This document shows, one piece after another, positions 24,491 through 36,251 of a stretch of 64,000 bases of DNA. A model generated the notes under the pieces. It was not told the DNA's origin, did not search any database, and saw nothing but the letters and a program-made list of their open reading frames with translations. The position numbers and the translations under genes are program-made. Source of the stretch: Nicotiana tabacum (lineage: Eukaryota > Streptophyta > Magnoliopsida > Solanales > Solanaceae); assembly GCF_000715075.1 (NCBI RefSeq), contig NC_134097.1:70403190-70467189 (forward strand), given 5' to 3'. Within the stretch, counting starts at the first letter, position 1, and every line of letters starts with the position of its first letter.

Positions 24491-25180
24491 AGTTATTATC
24501 TTTGCTGTGAATGGTGTTTTCCTTGTGTTATGCCTTTATTTCTGTTTCCGTTATTGTACTCTTATCATACTGTATAGATTCTTATTGTAGATTCTCATTT
24601 ATCATGTCTATCTTATCCTGTCATGTTTATTATTATTTACCTCAGTAGGGCCCTGACCTTCCTCGTCACTACCCGACCGAGGTTAGGTTTGGCACTTAAT
24701 GAGTACCGATGTGGTGTACTCATGCCCCTTTCTGCGCATATTTTTCATGTGCGGATCCAGGTACCTCCATCCAGGCTTATCAGCCTTGAGGCAGAGAGAT
24801 CTTTCGAAGACTTTGAGGTACATTTGTCGCGTCCGCAGACCAAAGAGTCTCTATCTTTATTCTATCCTGTAGTGTTAGCCTTTCTATCTTACTGTTGATG
24901 TAGACATTCTGGAGATTAGAGCACTTTACTATATTTCTTCTAGCTTGTGTTCCCGTGAGTTTTCGGGTTTTGGGATAGTGTTGTAGAAGTTTGAGATGTC
25001 ATGATGTATATGCCGAGCGGCTTTCTATATATTGCTTCCCTCTTTGGATATTCCTGGTTTTCCTTTATTTATATTTACGCAAGTTTCAATTTTATTTTCG
25101 CACTTGTTAGGCTTACCTAGTCATAGAGACTAGGTGTCGTCATTACATTTAACGGAGGGCGAACTGGGGTCGTGACAAGT

Positions 25181-25192
25181 TGGTATAAGAGC
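25181..25192 (+). promoter_or_regulatory. Primer-binding site, tRNA-iMet type (one mismatch)
   Basis: TGGTATAAGAGC lies three bases after the LTR end. It differs from the consensus TGGTATCAGAGC by one base. Confidence 0.85.
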
Positions 25193-25378
25193 TCTAGGTT
25201 CATAAAAGTCACGGAACACAAGCTAGTTTCTTAGAGTCTCGTTGATCGGTACGGAGACATCTGTACTTATCTACGATAGGCTATGTAACTGCTAGGAAAA
25301 CTTCCACTTCATTTAATTCCTTGTCGTGCGATATTTTGACATCACAATTCTAAACTTATGTCTTCTATTCTCTCACAG

Positions 25379-26830
25379 ATGGTGAGGACACGTGCTACTC
25401 GAGATGATCAGGCACCCGTGCCCCTACTATAGCCGTTAGAGGTCGGGGCCAGGGTAGAGGCCGAGGGTGCGCCCGTGGTGTAGCCAGAGCACCTACGCGA
25501 GCTGCTACCGAGGTACCACCAGCAGATCCAGCCGGAGTCCAGGTGCTTGATACGCCTACTAGTACTACTACTCCAGCCCTTGAGGAGACTCTGACACAGT
25601 TCATGAGTATGTACACCACTTTGGCTCAGGCAGGGTTGCTTCCCCTTGCTGCAGCTACATCCCAGGCCAGAGGAGGAGCTCAGACTCCCGCCGCCCACAC
25701 TCCTGAGCAGCGAGTGCATGTTGAGTAGGCCCCTGAGATTATTCTTGTACCGCCTGTAGTGCCAGTTCAGCCCAAAGGCATGGCAGCAGCTTCCGAGCAG
25801 GAGCAGCTGAGGCTTGAGAGGTTCAAGACCCCCTGAGTTCAGTGGTCTAGCATCGGAGGATGCTCTGGGATTTCTTGATGAGTCTTACCGCATTCTCCGT
25901 ACTATGGGTATCTCAGGATCGAGCGGGGTTTCTTTCACTACTTTCCAACTTCGAGGAGCCGCCTATGATCGGTGGCGCTCCTATGAGTTAGACAGTCCAA
26001 ATGAGGTTGCTTTATTGACTTGGGCTTAGTTTTTGGATCTGTTCCTGAGAGAGTATGTTCCTCAGAGCCTCAGGGATGCATGGCACGTAGAGTTTGAGCA
26101 TTGGCGCCAGGGTGCTATAATGGTTTCAGAGTATGTTGTCAGTTACACCAATTTGTCTAGGCATGCACCAGCCTTGGTTGCTACTGTTCGCGAGAGGGTT
26201 CGCCAATTTATTGAGGGGTTTATTCCCAGCATCAGGTCTAGCATGGCTCGTGAGTTATAGATGGATATTTCTTATCAGCAGGTGGTGAGCATTGCTATGA
26301 GGATTGAGGGTATACATGCTAGGGGGAAGGAGGAGAGGGAGGACAAGAGGTCTCGAGAGTCGGGCCATTTCTCAGGTGCCCGTGCCCCAGCTGCAGGTCG
26401 TCATGGAAGGGGTTATATGAGTTGCCCCGTTCATTCAGCTCTTCCAGCAGCCAGCAGTGCTCCAACTCCTCCTAGGCCTCAGGAGCCTTATTATGCACCT
26501 CCGGTTTCTAGCGTGCCTCCTGTGTGGGGTGCTTTCAGAGGTTAGTCTAGCAGACCTGGCCTGAGCTAGTTGTAGCCACCACATCCTCCCAGATCTTGTT
26601 TTGAGTGTGGTGACACCCGCCATGTGGAGAGGGATTACCCTAGACTTGGGAGGAGTGCATCCCCACAAACTTCTCATCCACAACGTGGCCCACAGATTTC
26701 TCAGGCTATTGTTATAGCTCCAGTTGCTACCCCACCTGATCAGCTAGCTAGAGGTGGATGTCGGGGAGGTAGAGGTCGCCTCGAGGGGGAGGCCAAGACA
26801 TATAATATGCCCTTCCTGCCCGTACCAAGG
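25379..26830 (+). pseudogene. Chromovirus gag
   Basis: The likely start is ATG at 25,379 (MVRTRATRDDQAPVP). The capsid is readable in pieces: RPPEFSGLASEDALGFLDES, then FTTFQLRGAAYDRWRSYEL, LFLREYVPQSLRDAWHVEFE, and MDISYQQVVSIAMRIEG. The nucleocapsid zinc knuckle reads CFECGDTRHVERDY, so the fourth ligand Cys has become Tyr. There are about seven stops and frameshifts. Many stops are TAG at expected Gln positions (WA*FLDLF, FRG*SSRPG, LS*L*PP, HVE*APE). Intact Gag would assemble particles and package RNA. Confidence 0.88.
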
Positions 26831-27510
26831 CTGTTGTCTCCGATTCTATCATCACATGTATTATACTGGTTTGTCACAGAGATGCATCGGTTCTATTCGA
26901 TCCAGGCTCCACTTACTCTTATGTGTCTTCTTATTTTGCTCCGTATTTGGGTGTATCCCGAGATCCCTTGAGTTCTCATATTTGTGTTTCTACTCCTGTG
27001 GGAGATTCTCTTGTTGTGGACCGCGTTTATCGGTCGTGTTAGGTTGCTCTTAGTGGTTTTGAGACCAGAGCTGATCTATTGTTACTCAGCACGGTTGATT
27101 TTGACATTATCTTGGACATGGACTGGTTGTCGCCCCATTATGTTATTCTTGATTGTCACGCCAAAACTGTGACGCTGGCTATGCCAGGTCTACTGCGTGT
27201 TGAGTGGAGAGGTACCTTAGATCCCACTTCTAGTAGTGTTATTTCATTCCTTAAGGCTCAGCGTATGGTTGAGAAGGGGTGTGACGCGTATCTAGCTTAT
27301 GTGAGAGATGTCAGTATCGATACCCCTTCGGTTAATTCAGTCCCCGTAGTAAGGGATTTTCCCGATGTGTTTCTGGCTAATCTTCTAGGCATGCCGCATG
27401 ATAGAGATATTGATTTTGGCATTGATCTATTGCCGGGAACTCAGCCTATTTCTATCCCTCTGTATCGTATGGCTCCTCCTGAGTTGAAGGAGTTAAAAGA
27501 TCAGTTATAG
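26831..27510 (+). pseudogene. Chromovirus aspartic protease region
   Basis: One continuous frame from about 26,830 reads DASVLFDPGSTYSYVSSYF, with the active-site Asp codon at 26,899. It continues GDSLVVDRVYRSC*VALSGF and VDFDIILDMDWLSPHYVI, then the linker ending PVVRDFPDVFLANL and PLYRMAPPELKELKDQL*. The D-S/T-G-like motif is present as D-P-G-S. Only the TAG at about 27,038 and the terminal TAG at 27,508 interrupt it. A frameshift separates it from gag upstream. Confidence 0.88.
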
Positions 27511-28167
27511 GAACTACTTGATAAGGGTTTTATTCGGCCCAGTGTTTTACCTTAGGGTGCTCCTATCTTGTTTGTGAAGAAAAAGGATTGTTCTATGCGT
27601 ATGTGTATTGATTATCGCCAGTTGAACAAGGTTACAGTGAAGAACCGTTATCCTTTGCCGCATATTGATGATCTGTTTGACCAGCTTCAGGTCGCACAGG
27701 TGTTTTCTATGATTGATTTGTGCTCAGGTTACCATCAGTTGAAGATTCGGGAGCCAGACAACCCGAAGACTGCTTTCAGGACTCGGTATGGTCATTACGA
27801 GTTCCTTGTTATGTCATTTGGGCTGACCAATGCCCCAACAGCCTTTATGCATTTGATGCACAGTGTGTTCTGGTCGTATCTTGACTCGTTCATCATTGTC
27901 TTTATTGATGACATTTTGGTATATTCCCAGAGTCGGGAAGATCATGAGCAGCACCTGAGGACTGTGCTTCAGAATCTGAAAGAGAAGAAGTTATATGCTA
28001 AGTTCTCGAAATGTGAGTTTTGGTTGGATTCAGTGGCGTTCTTAGGTCACGTGGTATCGAGTGAGGGTATTCAGGTAGATCTGAAGAAGATAGAGGCCAT
28101 GCAGAGTTGGCCCAGACCATCCTCAGCTATAGAGATCCGCAGGTTCCTTGGCTTGTCATGCTATTAG
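27511..28167 (+). pseudogene. Chromovirus reverse transcriptase
   Basis: All RT blocks are present: ELLDKGFIRPSVLP*GAPIL, then [28 protein letters not shown], and [40 protein letters not shown] follows, then the catalytic FIDD box at 27,901-27,912 and [21 protein letters not shown] 199-residue piece is open. Damage is limited to TAG at 27,508, TAG at about 27,553 (expected Trp) and TAG after LGLSCY. The active-site residues are retained, unlike the relic at 13.4 kb. Confidence 0.92.
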
Positions 28168-28690
28168 TGTCTCTTTCTGGAGGGGTTTTCATCGATCGTA
28201 TCCCCTATGACTAGATTGACCCAAAAGGGTGCTTCATTTCAATGAACGGAGGAGTGTGAGGCAAGCTTTTAGAAGCTCAAGACAGCATTGACTACAACCC
28301 TAGTTTTGGTATTACCTTGGGGTTCAAGATCTTATACGGTCTATAGTGATGTCTTGAGGATTGGCCTCGGAGCTGTGTTGATGCAGGGCGGTAGGGTGAT
28401 TGCCTACGTGTCCAAACAGTTGAAGATTCATGAGACGAACTACCCTATTGACGACCTTGAGTTAGCTGCCATTGTTCACACCCTGAAGATTTGGTACCAT
28501 TATTTATATGGGATCCCTGTGAGATTTATACTGACCATCGTAGCTTGCAGCATTTGTTCAAGAAAAGGGATCTAAATTTGCACCAAAGGAGGTGGTTGGA
28601 GTTGCTGAAGGACTACGACATCACCATTTTGTATCACCCAGGCAAGGCTAATGTAGTGGCTGATGCCTTGAGTCACCGGGCAGAGAGTTT
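28168..28690 (+). pseudogene. Chromovirus RNase H
   Basis: The sequence reads FSSIVSPMTRLTQKGASFQ*, then [16 protein letters not shown], the active-site strand [20 protein letters not shown], and [21 protein letters not shown] one-base frameshift near 28,520 leads to [18 protein letters not shown] and [32 protein letters not shown]. The first catalytic Asp is kept. Stops are one TGA (expected Trp) and TAG at SF*KLK, where the relic at 13.79 kb has CAG. Confidence 0.9.
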
Positions 28691-30311
28691 GGGGAGTTTG
28701 GCATATTTACCAACATCGGAGAGGCCTATGGAGATGGATGTTCAAGCCTTAGCCAGCCAGTTTGTGAGATTGGTTCTTTCGGAGCCCAGTCGGGTTCTAG
28801 CTTACGTGGTTTCTCGGTCTTCCTTAGTTGACCGTGTTAGGGAGCGGCAGTATGATGACCCCTATTTGCTTGTCCTCAAGGACAAGGTTCAACACGGTGA
28901 TGCCAAAGACATGACTATTGGTGATGATGGGTTATTGAGGATGCAGGGTCAGATTTGTGTACCCAATGTTGATGGGCTGCGAGAGTTGATTCTAGAAGAG
29001 GCCCATAGTTCGCGGTATTCCATCCATCCGGGTGCAACGAAGATGTATCAAGATTTGAGGCAGCACTATCGGTAGAGGAGGATGAAGAAAGATATAGTTG
29101 GATTTATAGCTCGGTGTCTCAACTGCCAACAGGTGAAGTATGAGCACCAAAGACCAGGTAGGTTGCTTCAACAGATAGAGATTTCGGAGTGGAAGTGGGA
29201 GCGGATCAACATGGACTTTGTAGTTGGACTCCCACGGACTTTGAAGAAGTTTGATGCTATTTGGGTGATTGTGGATCGACTGACCAAGTCTGCTCATTTC
29301 ATTCCTGTGTGTACTACTTATTCTTCGGAGCAGTTGGGGGAGATTTATATCCGAGAGATTGTTCGTCTACATGGTATTCCAGTTTCCATTATTTCAGATA
29401 GAGGTACTCAGTTTACATCACGGTTTTCGAGGACCGTTCAGCGTGAGTTAGGTACTCGGGTAGAGTTGAGTACAATATTTCACCCTCAGACGAATGGATA
29501 GTCCGAGCGCACTATTCAGATTCATGAGGATATGCTCCGTGCGTGTGTGATTGAGTTTGGAGGGTCTTGGGATCAGTTCTTGCCATTGGCGGAGTTTGCT
29601 TACAACAATAGTTATCAGTCCAACATTTAGATGGCGCCGTATGAGGCTTTATATGGTAGGCGATGCAGATCTCCAGTAGGTTGGTTTGAGTCGGGGGAGG
29701 CTAGACTATTGGGCACAGATTTGGTTCAGGATGCTTTGGAGAAGGTAAAGGTGATTCAGGATAGACTCCATACAGCCCAGTCCAGACAGAAGAGTTACGC
29801 GGACTGGAAGGTTCGTGATGTTTCCTATAAGGTAGGAGAGTGGGGTCTGCTTCGGGTTTTGCCTATGAAGGGTGTTATGAGAGTTGGGAAGAAAGGGAAG
29901 TTGAGCAAGAGGTTTATTGGCCCTTTTGAGATATTTAGGCGTGTTGGGGAGGTTGCTTATGAGCATGCCTTACCTCCCAGCTTGGTAGGAGTTCATCTGG
30001 TATTTCATGTTTTGATGCTACGGAGGTATCATGGTGATTCGTCGCACGTGTTGGATTTCAGTTCAGTCCAGTTGGACAAGGATCTATCTTATGTTGAGGA
30101 GCCAGTGGCGATATTAGACAGGCAGGTTCAAAAGCTGAGGTCAAAGAATATTGCATCAGTGAAGGTTCAGTGGCAGGGTCAGCCGGTTGAGGAGGCAACC
30201 TGGCAGACCGAGCAGGATATGCACAACCGCTACCCTCATCTTTTCACTACTTCAGGTATGTCTCTATGCTCGTTCGAGGACGAACGAATGTTTAAGTGTA
30301 GGAGGATGTGA
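28691..30311 (+). pseudogene. Chromovirus integrase with C-terminal chromodomain
   Basis: The zinc-binding region has H-H ([12 protein letters not shown]) and C-x2-C (CLNCQQ). The core carries the D-D-E residues in INMDFVVGLP, VSIISDRGTQFTS and NG*SERTIQ. The C-terminal part reads APYEALYGRRCRSPVGWFES and later GPFEIFRRVGEVAYEHALPP. The chromodomain follows: YVEEPVAILDRQVQKLRSKN, then VQWQGQPVEEATWQTE. Three TAG stops (after QHYR, QTNG, YQSNI) are the only breaks; the frame is otherwise continuous to TGA at 30,309, overlapping the 3' LTR start. Confidence 0.92.
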
Positions 30312-32163
30312 CGACCCGGTTGGTCGTCTTAAGAATTAATGCACTGATCCCTTATTAACTGCTTTCCCCAAGTTTATTTCTGCTAATGTGAATTGCCGGG
30401 ATATTCGGTTTTAAATTTTGGTGAGTTTCGGGATACTTAGTCCCTAAATGAGAGCTTAAGTGTTGGAAAATTGACTGTAGTCGGAACAGTGTGAAGACGA
30501 CCTCGAAATGGAAATTCGATGGTTCCGTTAGCTCTGTTGGGTGATTTCGGGGTTTGGAGCGTATCCGAATTGTGTTTTGGAGGTGTGTATCCAATTTAGG
30601 CTTGAAATGTTGAAGGTTGAAATTTTGAAGTTTCCGGTTCGATAGCAAGATTATGATCCGAGGGTCGGAATGGAATTCCGAGAGTTGTAGTAGTTTCGTT
30701 ATGTCATTTGGGATGTGTGTGCAAAATTTCAGGTCATTCGGACATGTTTTGGTTGAGTTTTTGATCGAAAATGGAATTCGAAAGATTTTTGAAACTTAGG
30801 CTTGAATCCGATGTGTTTTGGCTGTTTTGATGTTTTTTGAAGTGTTTTGAAGATCTGAACAAGTTTGAATAAGGTTTTAGGATATGCTGATGCCCTTGGT
30901 TGAGGTCCCGAGGGCCTCGGGATGAATTCGGATGGTTAACGGAGAAAATTTTGGAGTTGAAGTTGTGTAGCAGCTGGCCTTCTGGTATTTTCGCATCTGC
31001 GGTCCGGAGCCGCAAAAGCGAAATTTGGCCATCTCTCCAGGAACTGCAGATGCGGTATATTTTCCATAGAAGCGATACCGCACCTGTAGGTAAAGGGCCG
31101 CAGATGCAGAATCTGGCCTTAAGTGGGAAGTCACAGATGCGACATTAGTTCCGCAAAAGCGGGACCGCAGATGCGGAAACTACTGGGCATTATTTTAAAA
31201 AGGGGTTCCGCGACTTGGGAGTTTATTTCCACCATTTCTAATCGTTTTTGAAGCTTTTGAGAGTGATTTTTGAGGAAAACAAAGGGGAATCGCTTGGAGG
31301 TAACATCCTTGACTTCATAACTCGTTTTTATGTGATTAAAAGACCTAATTAGTGGTGGAAAATTTGGGAAAAATGGGTAATTAGGGCTTAAGTTTAAGAG
31401 ACCTTTAAAAAAGGATTTGAGGGGACATTTGGACTCCGATTTTAGTGTTCTTGTTATGTATAGACTCGTGAGAGTACGAGGTTTCTGAAAATATAAATTT
31501 CACTCGATTCTGAGACGTGGGCCTGAGGGGCGTTTTGGTCTTTTTACATAATTTTGCGTAATAGCTTAGACTTTAATTGTAGAATCAGTTACTTGAGGTG
31601 TTTTTTTTAATATGTAATTGAATTGAATAGATTTGGGCCATTTGGAGTCTGATACTCATGGCAAAAGTGTGGTTTCGAGTTGATTTTGAGTCGGTTCGAG
31701 GTAAGTGGCTTGTCTAACCTTGTGTGGGGGACCTTCCCCTTAGGATATGATATTTGATAGTTGAGATGATGAGCGCGTACTTGAGCTAATTGTTGAAAAT
31801 CTGGTTTTAATTTAAGTATTTAAATTGAGTTCCTTTCTTACCTGTTTTTATTCTACTTGCAAACTTAGCATGTGTTAGTTTAGAAAAGCATGCTTAGTTG
31901 ACTTAATTGCCTATTTGCTTAAACTGCCTTAATTGCGTTACGTGTAGCATGTTAGGCTAGAATTAACTGTTTACTTGTTACAAACTTAGTATTTATTTTG
32001 ATATTCTTGAGTTGCTGCTGTGTGTTTTAATTTGGGACTACGGGACGGCATCCCGGGAGATCCCTTGCACGTATTTATGATCTGGACTGAGGTGCGGGAT
32101 ACCAAGAGATCCCTAGTGTACATATTGAGGATACGAAGAGATCCCTGGCAGAGATCCTCGGGA
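30307..32163 (+). mobile_element. Chromovirus 3' LTR, 3'-truncated
   Basis: It starts TGTGACGACCCGGTTGG and follows the 5' LTR collinearly for about 1.86 kb, including the GCAGATGCGG block. It stops inside the GATACCAAGAGATCC array at about 32,163. The last 0.7 kb or so of the LTR is missing, replaced directly by the TATA box of a Tat-type LTR. Confidence 0.9.
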
Positions 32164-32664
32164 TATAAAGGGGATCCCCATTACTTTGAAACCCAACTGA
32201 TGTTGCTCTATTTCTCCACTCTCTCTCTCTCTAACTCGCTTGTTCTCACTGGCTCGAGGCCACTTAGCATTTATTGCCTTCTTACTTGTTCTTTATTTAT
32301 CGCTTTGTCTTGGCCATATAGAAGTTTTATTTGATCATAATCTAATTGTTATCCCATTCCTGACAGTTTCCAATACCTCGAGCTCGATCCGGATCGGCCC
32401 TGAGGCCCCCATCGACCGATCCTACGCTCGGGCAGTAAGTTCCTCGGCTCGTTCAACTCCTCGTTTTAGCATGTATCCCTTTGGTAAAATAGACCCGGGC
32501 AGTAAGCCTTCAGATTTGGTTATCGCCCCATTTTTAGCTTGTATTTCATCATTAAACTCCACATTCTTAGCACCATCTGCTCTAACAACTAGCTCGAGAA
32601 TATATCACGTATTTTTAGAATCCCAATTACAAATTTAATTGTTGTTATCATTTTCATGGTAAAC
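32164..32664 (+). mobile_element. Tat A 5' LTR remnant
   Basis: Collinear with 57,091-57,614: ATATAAAGGGGATCCCCATT, GGCCATATAGAAG, CGGGCAGTAAGCCTTCAG, and the end TTTTCATGGTAAACA. The remnant begins exactly at the TATA box, so everything upstream in the LTR has been lost. Confidence 0.9.
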
Positions 32665-32665
32665 A

Positions 32666-32683
32666 GTTTGGCGCCCATCGTGG
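32666..32683 (+). promoter_or_regulatory. Primer-binding site of Tat A
   Basis: TTTGGCGCCCATCGTGGG follows the LTR end by one base and matches TTTGGTGCCCACCGTGGG in Tat B (60,210). Its position marks it as the primer site. I do not assign the tRNA. Confidence 0.7.
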
Positions 32684-32769
32684 GTCTAAAAATAATAGTG
32701 ATTATCTTTCGCACTTTTTCTTTCCCAAGATCTGCGATTTTAGGACGGAGCGTCTGGCTCGACTAGTGA

Positions 32770-33673
32770 AATGGGAAGCCGAAACCCCAAAGGTGACAGA
32801 AAAAAGGGCACGACTGACCTAGAGACTGGTGTCCACATGATTATTGGGGGAACCAATGTTTCCCGAGGACAAGTATCCAAATGAACGAGAACATCTTCTG
32901 CAGAAGAGGGACCGGCCTAAGAACACTAACCCAAAGAAACCCTCATATTCAGCGAAGAGGATCTCGAGGCTATGATGGAACCGGACAATGACACGCTAGT
33001 AATCTCGTTTCTCTCAAACAACACCAGGATAAAGCGCGTGCTCGTGGATCCAGGCAGCTCGGCCAACATAATCAGGTCAGAAGTCGTGGAACAACTGGGG
33101 CTACTCAATCAAGTTGTTCCTACCCCTCGAGTCCTCCACGGCTTCAACATGATCGGAGAAGAAACGAAGGGAGAGATCACCCTCCCAATCAACACGTCTA
33201 GCGCAACCCAGAACACTAACTTTCAGGTCATCAACGGCAACATGAGATACAACACCTTACTTGGCAGGCCTTGGATACACAACATAAGGGCAGTGCTCTC
33301 GACCTTGCACAAGGTGATAAGATTTCTCACAAGGGATGGCATCACGACCATACATGGGGAACATCGGGCATCGAGGGAAATGTTCGCGGTCCACCACGAC
33401 ATACCAACCTCCACATGCCCGACCTCGGACGAGGAAGGAAGCATGCAGACCTTTGAAGATGATAAGGAAGACTTCTTTGCCCCCCAAACCTTCGTCGCCC
33501 CCGAGGAATCGGATGGGACCAAGTTAACAGTTGAAGAGTTGGAGCAGACCGTTTTGATCAAACACCTCTCGGATCGCAAGGTATACTTGGGAACGGGGCT
33601 GACTCCCAAACTCAGGACAGGTTTATTCAATTCCTTAGTAACAATATCGACTGCTTCGCCTGATCCCACTTAG
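32770..33673 (+). pseudogene. Tat A gag C-terminal remnant and aspartic protease
   Basis: A degenerate gag end (GVHMIIGGTNVSRG) is followed by protease from about 32,972: NDTLVISFLSNNTRIKRVLV, then DPGSSANIIRSEVVEQLGLL, and later MRYNTLLGRPWIHNIRAVLS. The catalytic Asp of V-D-P-G-S-S is kept. A 233-residue piece is open into the RT linker (YLGTGLTPKLR). Compared with Tat B, nearly the whole capsid part of gag is deleted: only about 100 bp separate the leader from the gag end. Two stops precede the protease. Confidence 0.85.
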
Positions 33674-34259
33674 ATATGACAGGTATCCCACCGAAAATAA
33701 CCTCCCACAAACTAAGCGTTAACCCAAATTCAAACCTGTAAAGCAAAAGAGAAAGCCGCAGTCCGAGGTAAAACATGCCTTCATCAAAGAGGAAGTAGCG
33801 AAACTTCTTAAAATCAGATCCACTAGGGAGGTAAAGTATCCCAATGGCTAGCTAACGTAGTGTTAGTGCCAAAAAAGGGGAACAAGCTAAGGATGTGCGT
33901 AGACTATAAAGATTTGAACAAAGCATGCCCCAAAGATTCCTTCCCGTTGCCAAACATCGATCGTCTGATCGATGCTACGGCCGGCCACGAGACCCTCACT
34001 TTCCTCGATGCCTACTCGGGGTACAATCAAATCCAGATGAACCCCGAAGATAGGGAAAAAACCTCATTCATCAAAAATACGGTACATATTGCTATAACGT
34101 AATGCCCTCGGGCTAAAAAATACAGGAGCAACATACAAACGCCTAGTTAATAAAATGTTCGCACACCAAGTAGGTAAATCAATAGAGGTATATATTGATG
34201 ATATGCTAGTCAAATCCCTGCGCGCTAAGGACCATCTGACCCGTTTGCAGGAAACTTTC
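33674..34259 (+). pseudogene. Tat A reverse transcriptase, N-terminal part
   Basis: Readable RT blocks are KEEVAKLLKIRS, NVVLVPKKGNKLRMCVDYKD and LNKACPKDSFPLPNIDRLID, then LTFLDAYSGYNQIQMNPED. The catalytic YIDDMLVKS lies at about 34,188-34,214. Several small frameshifts occur, for example after KNTVHIAI. The gene is cut after HLTRLQETF by insertion of the 34,260-49,755 element. Homology resumes at 49,756 with the duplicated bases and ILRTYNMKLNPEKHAF. Confidence 0.9.
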
Positions 34260-36247
34260 TGTGAGCACGTGATTTTTGCCCTACATGAAAATAACTCCTA
34301 AAAATAGAGCAAAAATAATTTTTATTGATTTTAGGAATTTTTCTTTATTTAAAGGAGAAAAGGAAATTAAGAAGAATAATTTTTGGTCTTGTTTCTTCTA
34401 AAATTTGGTCAATTTCTAAAATGGCCCAAATTAATTTTAAACCCCAGCCCAATTTCAATACCAATACCCATTTGACCCATTACCCCCTTTTTCTTTTTTT
34501 TACCCTAATCCCTCACATGCTCCCACGAGCTAAGGCAAAAAAGAGAGGAGATTACTAGACCCTTACCCCTTAACGGCACTCCTGATTCCCTTTCGATCAC
34601 TTCCTCCAAAGAGACCCCTCTCAAATCAGACTCCACTCCACTTCCGATTCTGAAAACAATCTCGGAAATCAAAAAAAAAAAAAAGAGGAAGAGGATAGAA
34701 ATACACGGAAACTTCAAAACAGGAACAAAGACAATAAGAAAAAATTTAACAAAAAAAGAGTCTCAAAATTCAACGCTCACTGTTCATTTCCATTTTTGGG
34801 AGGCTTCCAAGCACGGTTTTGGCTTAAATGTTGTTTGTTGTTGCTGGATTAATATAGCTGAGCTCCATTGGTAGTTTTCATTGCCTCCATTTGACTGTGT
34901 TGTTCCAGTTTTTGCCATTTAGGTACTTTTTTCTTCCCAGATCTGATGTAATCACTTTTTATTCTATTTTATATAAAAATGGTGTCATGAATTTGTAATG
35001 TTTGGTTGCCATATTCCACTCGTTTGGACTTTGGTATTTTGCCTGAAGTTGATTAAATTTGAAGATTCTAACTGATTATTCATAAAACTAAACTAAATTA
35101 GTCAAGTACAATTCTACCATATTTCGGGGCAAGATTTAATGTGTAAACATATCTTAGCTTGTCTCCATGCTCTTATCAACATTTCGACTAAGTTTCATTT
35201 TTTTGAAATAGGGGTGTGATTATGTGATGTTTTTAACTATTAAATCAACATAAATTTTTTAAGTGTTTGTTTGATTTCTTTAATTGTCATCTTGTCTTGT
35301 TTCATGTTAGAGTATTGATTTTCTTTGGATGCACCATTGCTGTAAGTCGTATGTTTGGTTAAATAAAATTAATAGATGACGTTACTTGGTGTTAGTTGAT
35401 TTGTTTCATAAAGCTTAAAAGTAGTAGTGAAAGAGGAATACCCTATTTTGTTAAAAAAATAAAATAATAAAAATAGAGATTGTTCACAGTAAAGTTGTGG
35501 GTCGCAGAAGTTAAAGATTTCGACAATGTGTAGATATTATTTTGGAGTTCACTAATCATGCTTAAATTAATACTTATTGGTTAATCCATTTCAAAGGCTA
35601 TTATACTGTTGCAAATGTAATGAAAGTGGGCCATGGGCATGACTATTAGAAATCGGAGGCGTGCCATTTAGTTGAATTTTCCATGGCCCTCACAAAGTCG
35701 AAAGTGCGTAGTTGCTTTAGGCGCGCTATTTTAAAAATTACTTTCTTAAACTCGGGTGTGCATTTATGTTACCCAAATCCAAATCCCAACAACGTTAAAT
35801 AAAATATGTTCGGGACCGCGAGTGCATTTATGTGACATGGTTCATGACATGTTTTAAATAACGTTGAAATCTTCCTAAAAATTATTAAATAAAAGCGGCT
35901 AATAAGTTAAAAAATGCACATAGGTTTGATCATGTGTTAAAATCAGATAATAGGTCAATTATAACAGTTGAGCGACCGTGCTAGAACCACGGAACTCAGG
36001 AATGCCTAACACCTTCTTCCGGGTTAACAGAATTCTTACCCGGATTTCTGTGTTCGCGGACTGTAATACAGAGTCAATCTTTTCCTCGATTTGGGATTTG
36101 AACCGGTGACTTGGGACACCATAAATTATCCCAAGTGGCGACTCTGAACTCTAAAAAAATAATTCCGTTTCGATTGTCACTTTAAGTTGGAAAAAACTCC
36201 CTTATGTACCCCCTTGGGAGAGGGTGTAGGAAAAAGGAGATGTGATA
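34260..36247 (+). mobile_element. 5' LTR of the gag-only element
   Basis: It is 1,988 bp, from TGTGAGCACG to GGAGATGTGATA. It lacks about 200 bp present in the 3' LTR (46,118-46,316) and the 1.56-kb insertion found there. It has about 37 bp near 35,560-35,600 that the 3' LTR lacks. In two aligned stretches only 2 of 91 and about 5 of 150 bases differ. Confidence 0.92.
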
Positions 36248-36251
36248 GCTC

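Larger units (their letters stand above)
22480..25177 (+). mobile_element. Chromovirus 5' LTR
   Basis: The LTR starts TGTGATGACCCAGC and ends GGGGTCGTGACA, 2,698 bp, unusually long for the superfamily but normal for this group. It contains a block of GCAGATGCGG-type motifs (23,165-23,390) and a GATACCAAGAGATCC array (24,305-24,490). The end segment has the hairpin CCTAGTC...GACTAGG at about 25,116-25,135. Frames of 60-115 residues inside it are chance products of the repeats. Confidence 0.92.
22480..32163 (+). mobile_element. Nearly complete Del/Tekay-type chromovirus (Ty3/gypsy)
   Basis: Order is 5' LTR (22,480-25,177), tRNA-iMet-type primer site, gag, protease, RT, RNase H, integrase with chromodomain, a weak purine tract GTAGGAGGA (30,298-30,306), and a truncated 3' LTR (30,307-32,163). 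The RT-RNase H-integrase order, the chromodomain and the 2.7-kb LTRs point to the Del/Tekay group (inference). The first 148 bases of the LTRs differ at 19 positions by hand count, so the insertion is old. The 5-bp sequence before the 5' LTR is TTTAC; its partner is lost with the end of the 3' LTR. Confidence 0.9.

Noticed and set aside
33223..33669. 148-residue minus-strand frame
   Set aside because: It lies opposite the Tat A protease region and has no homology of its own; it is a shadow of the real frame.
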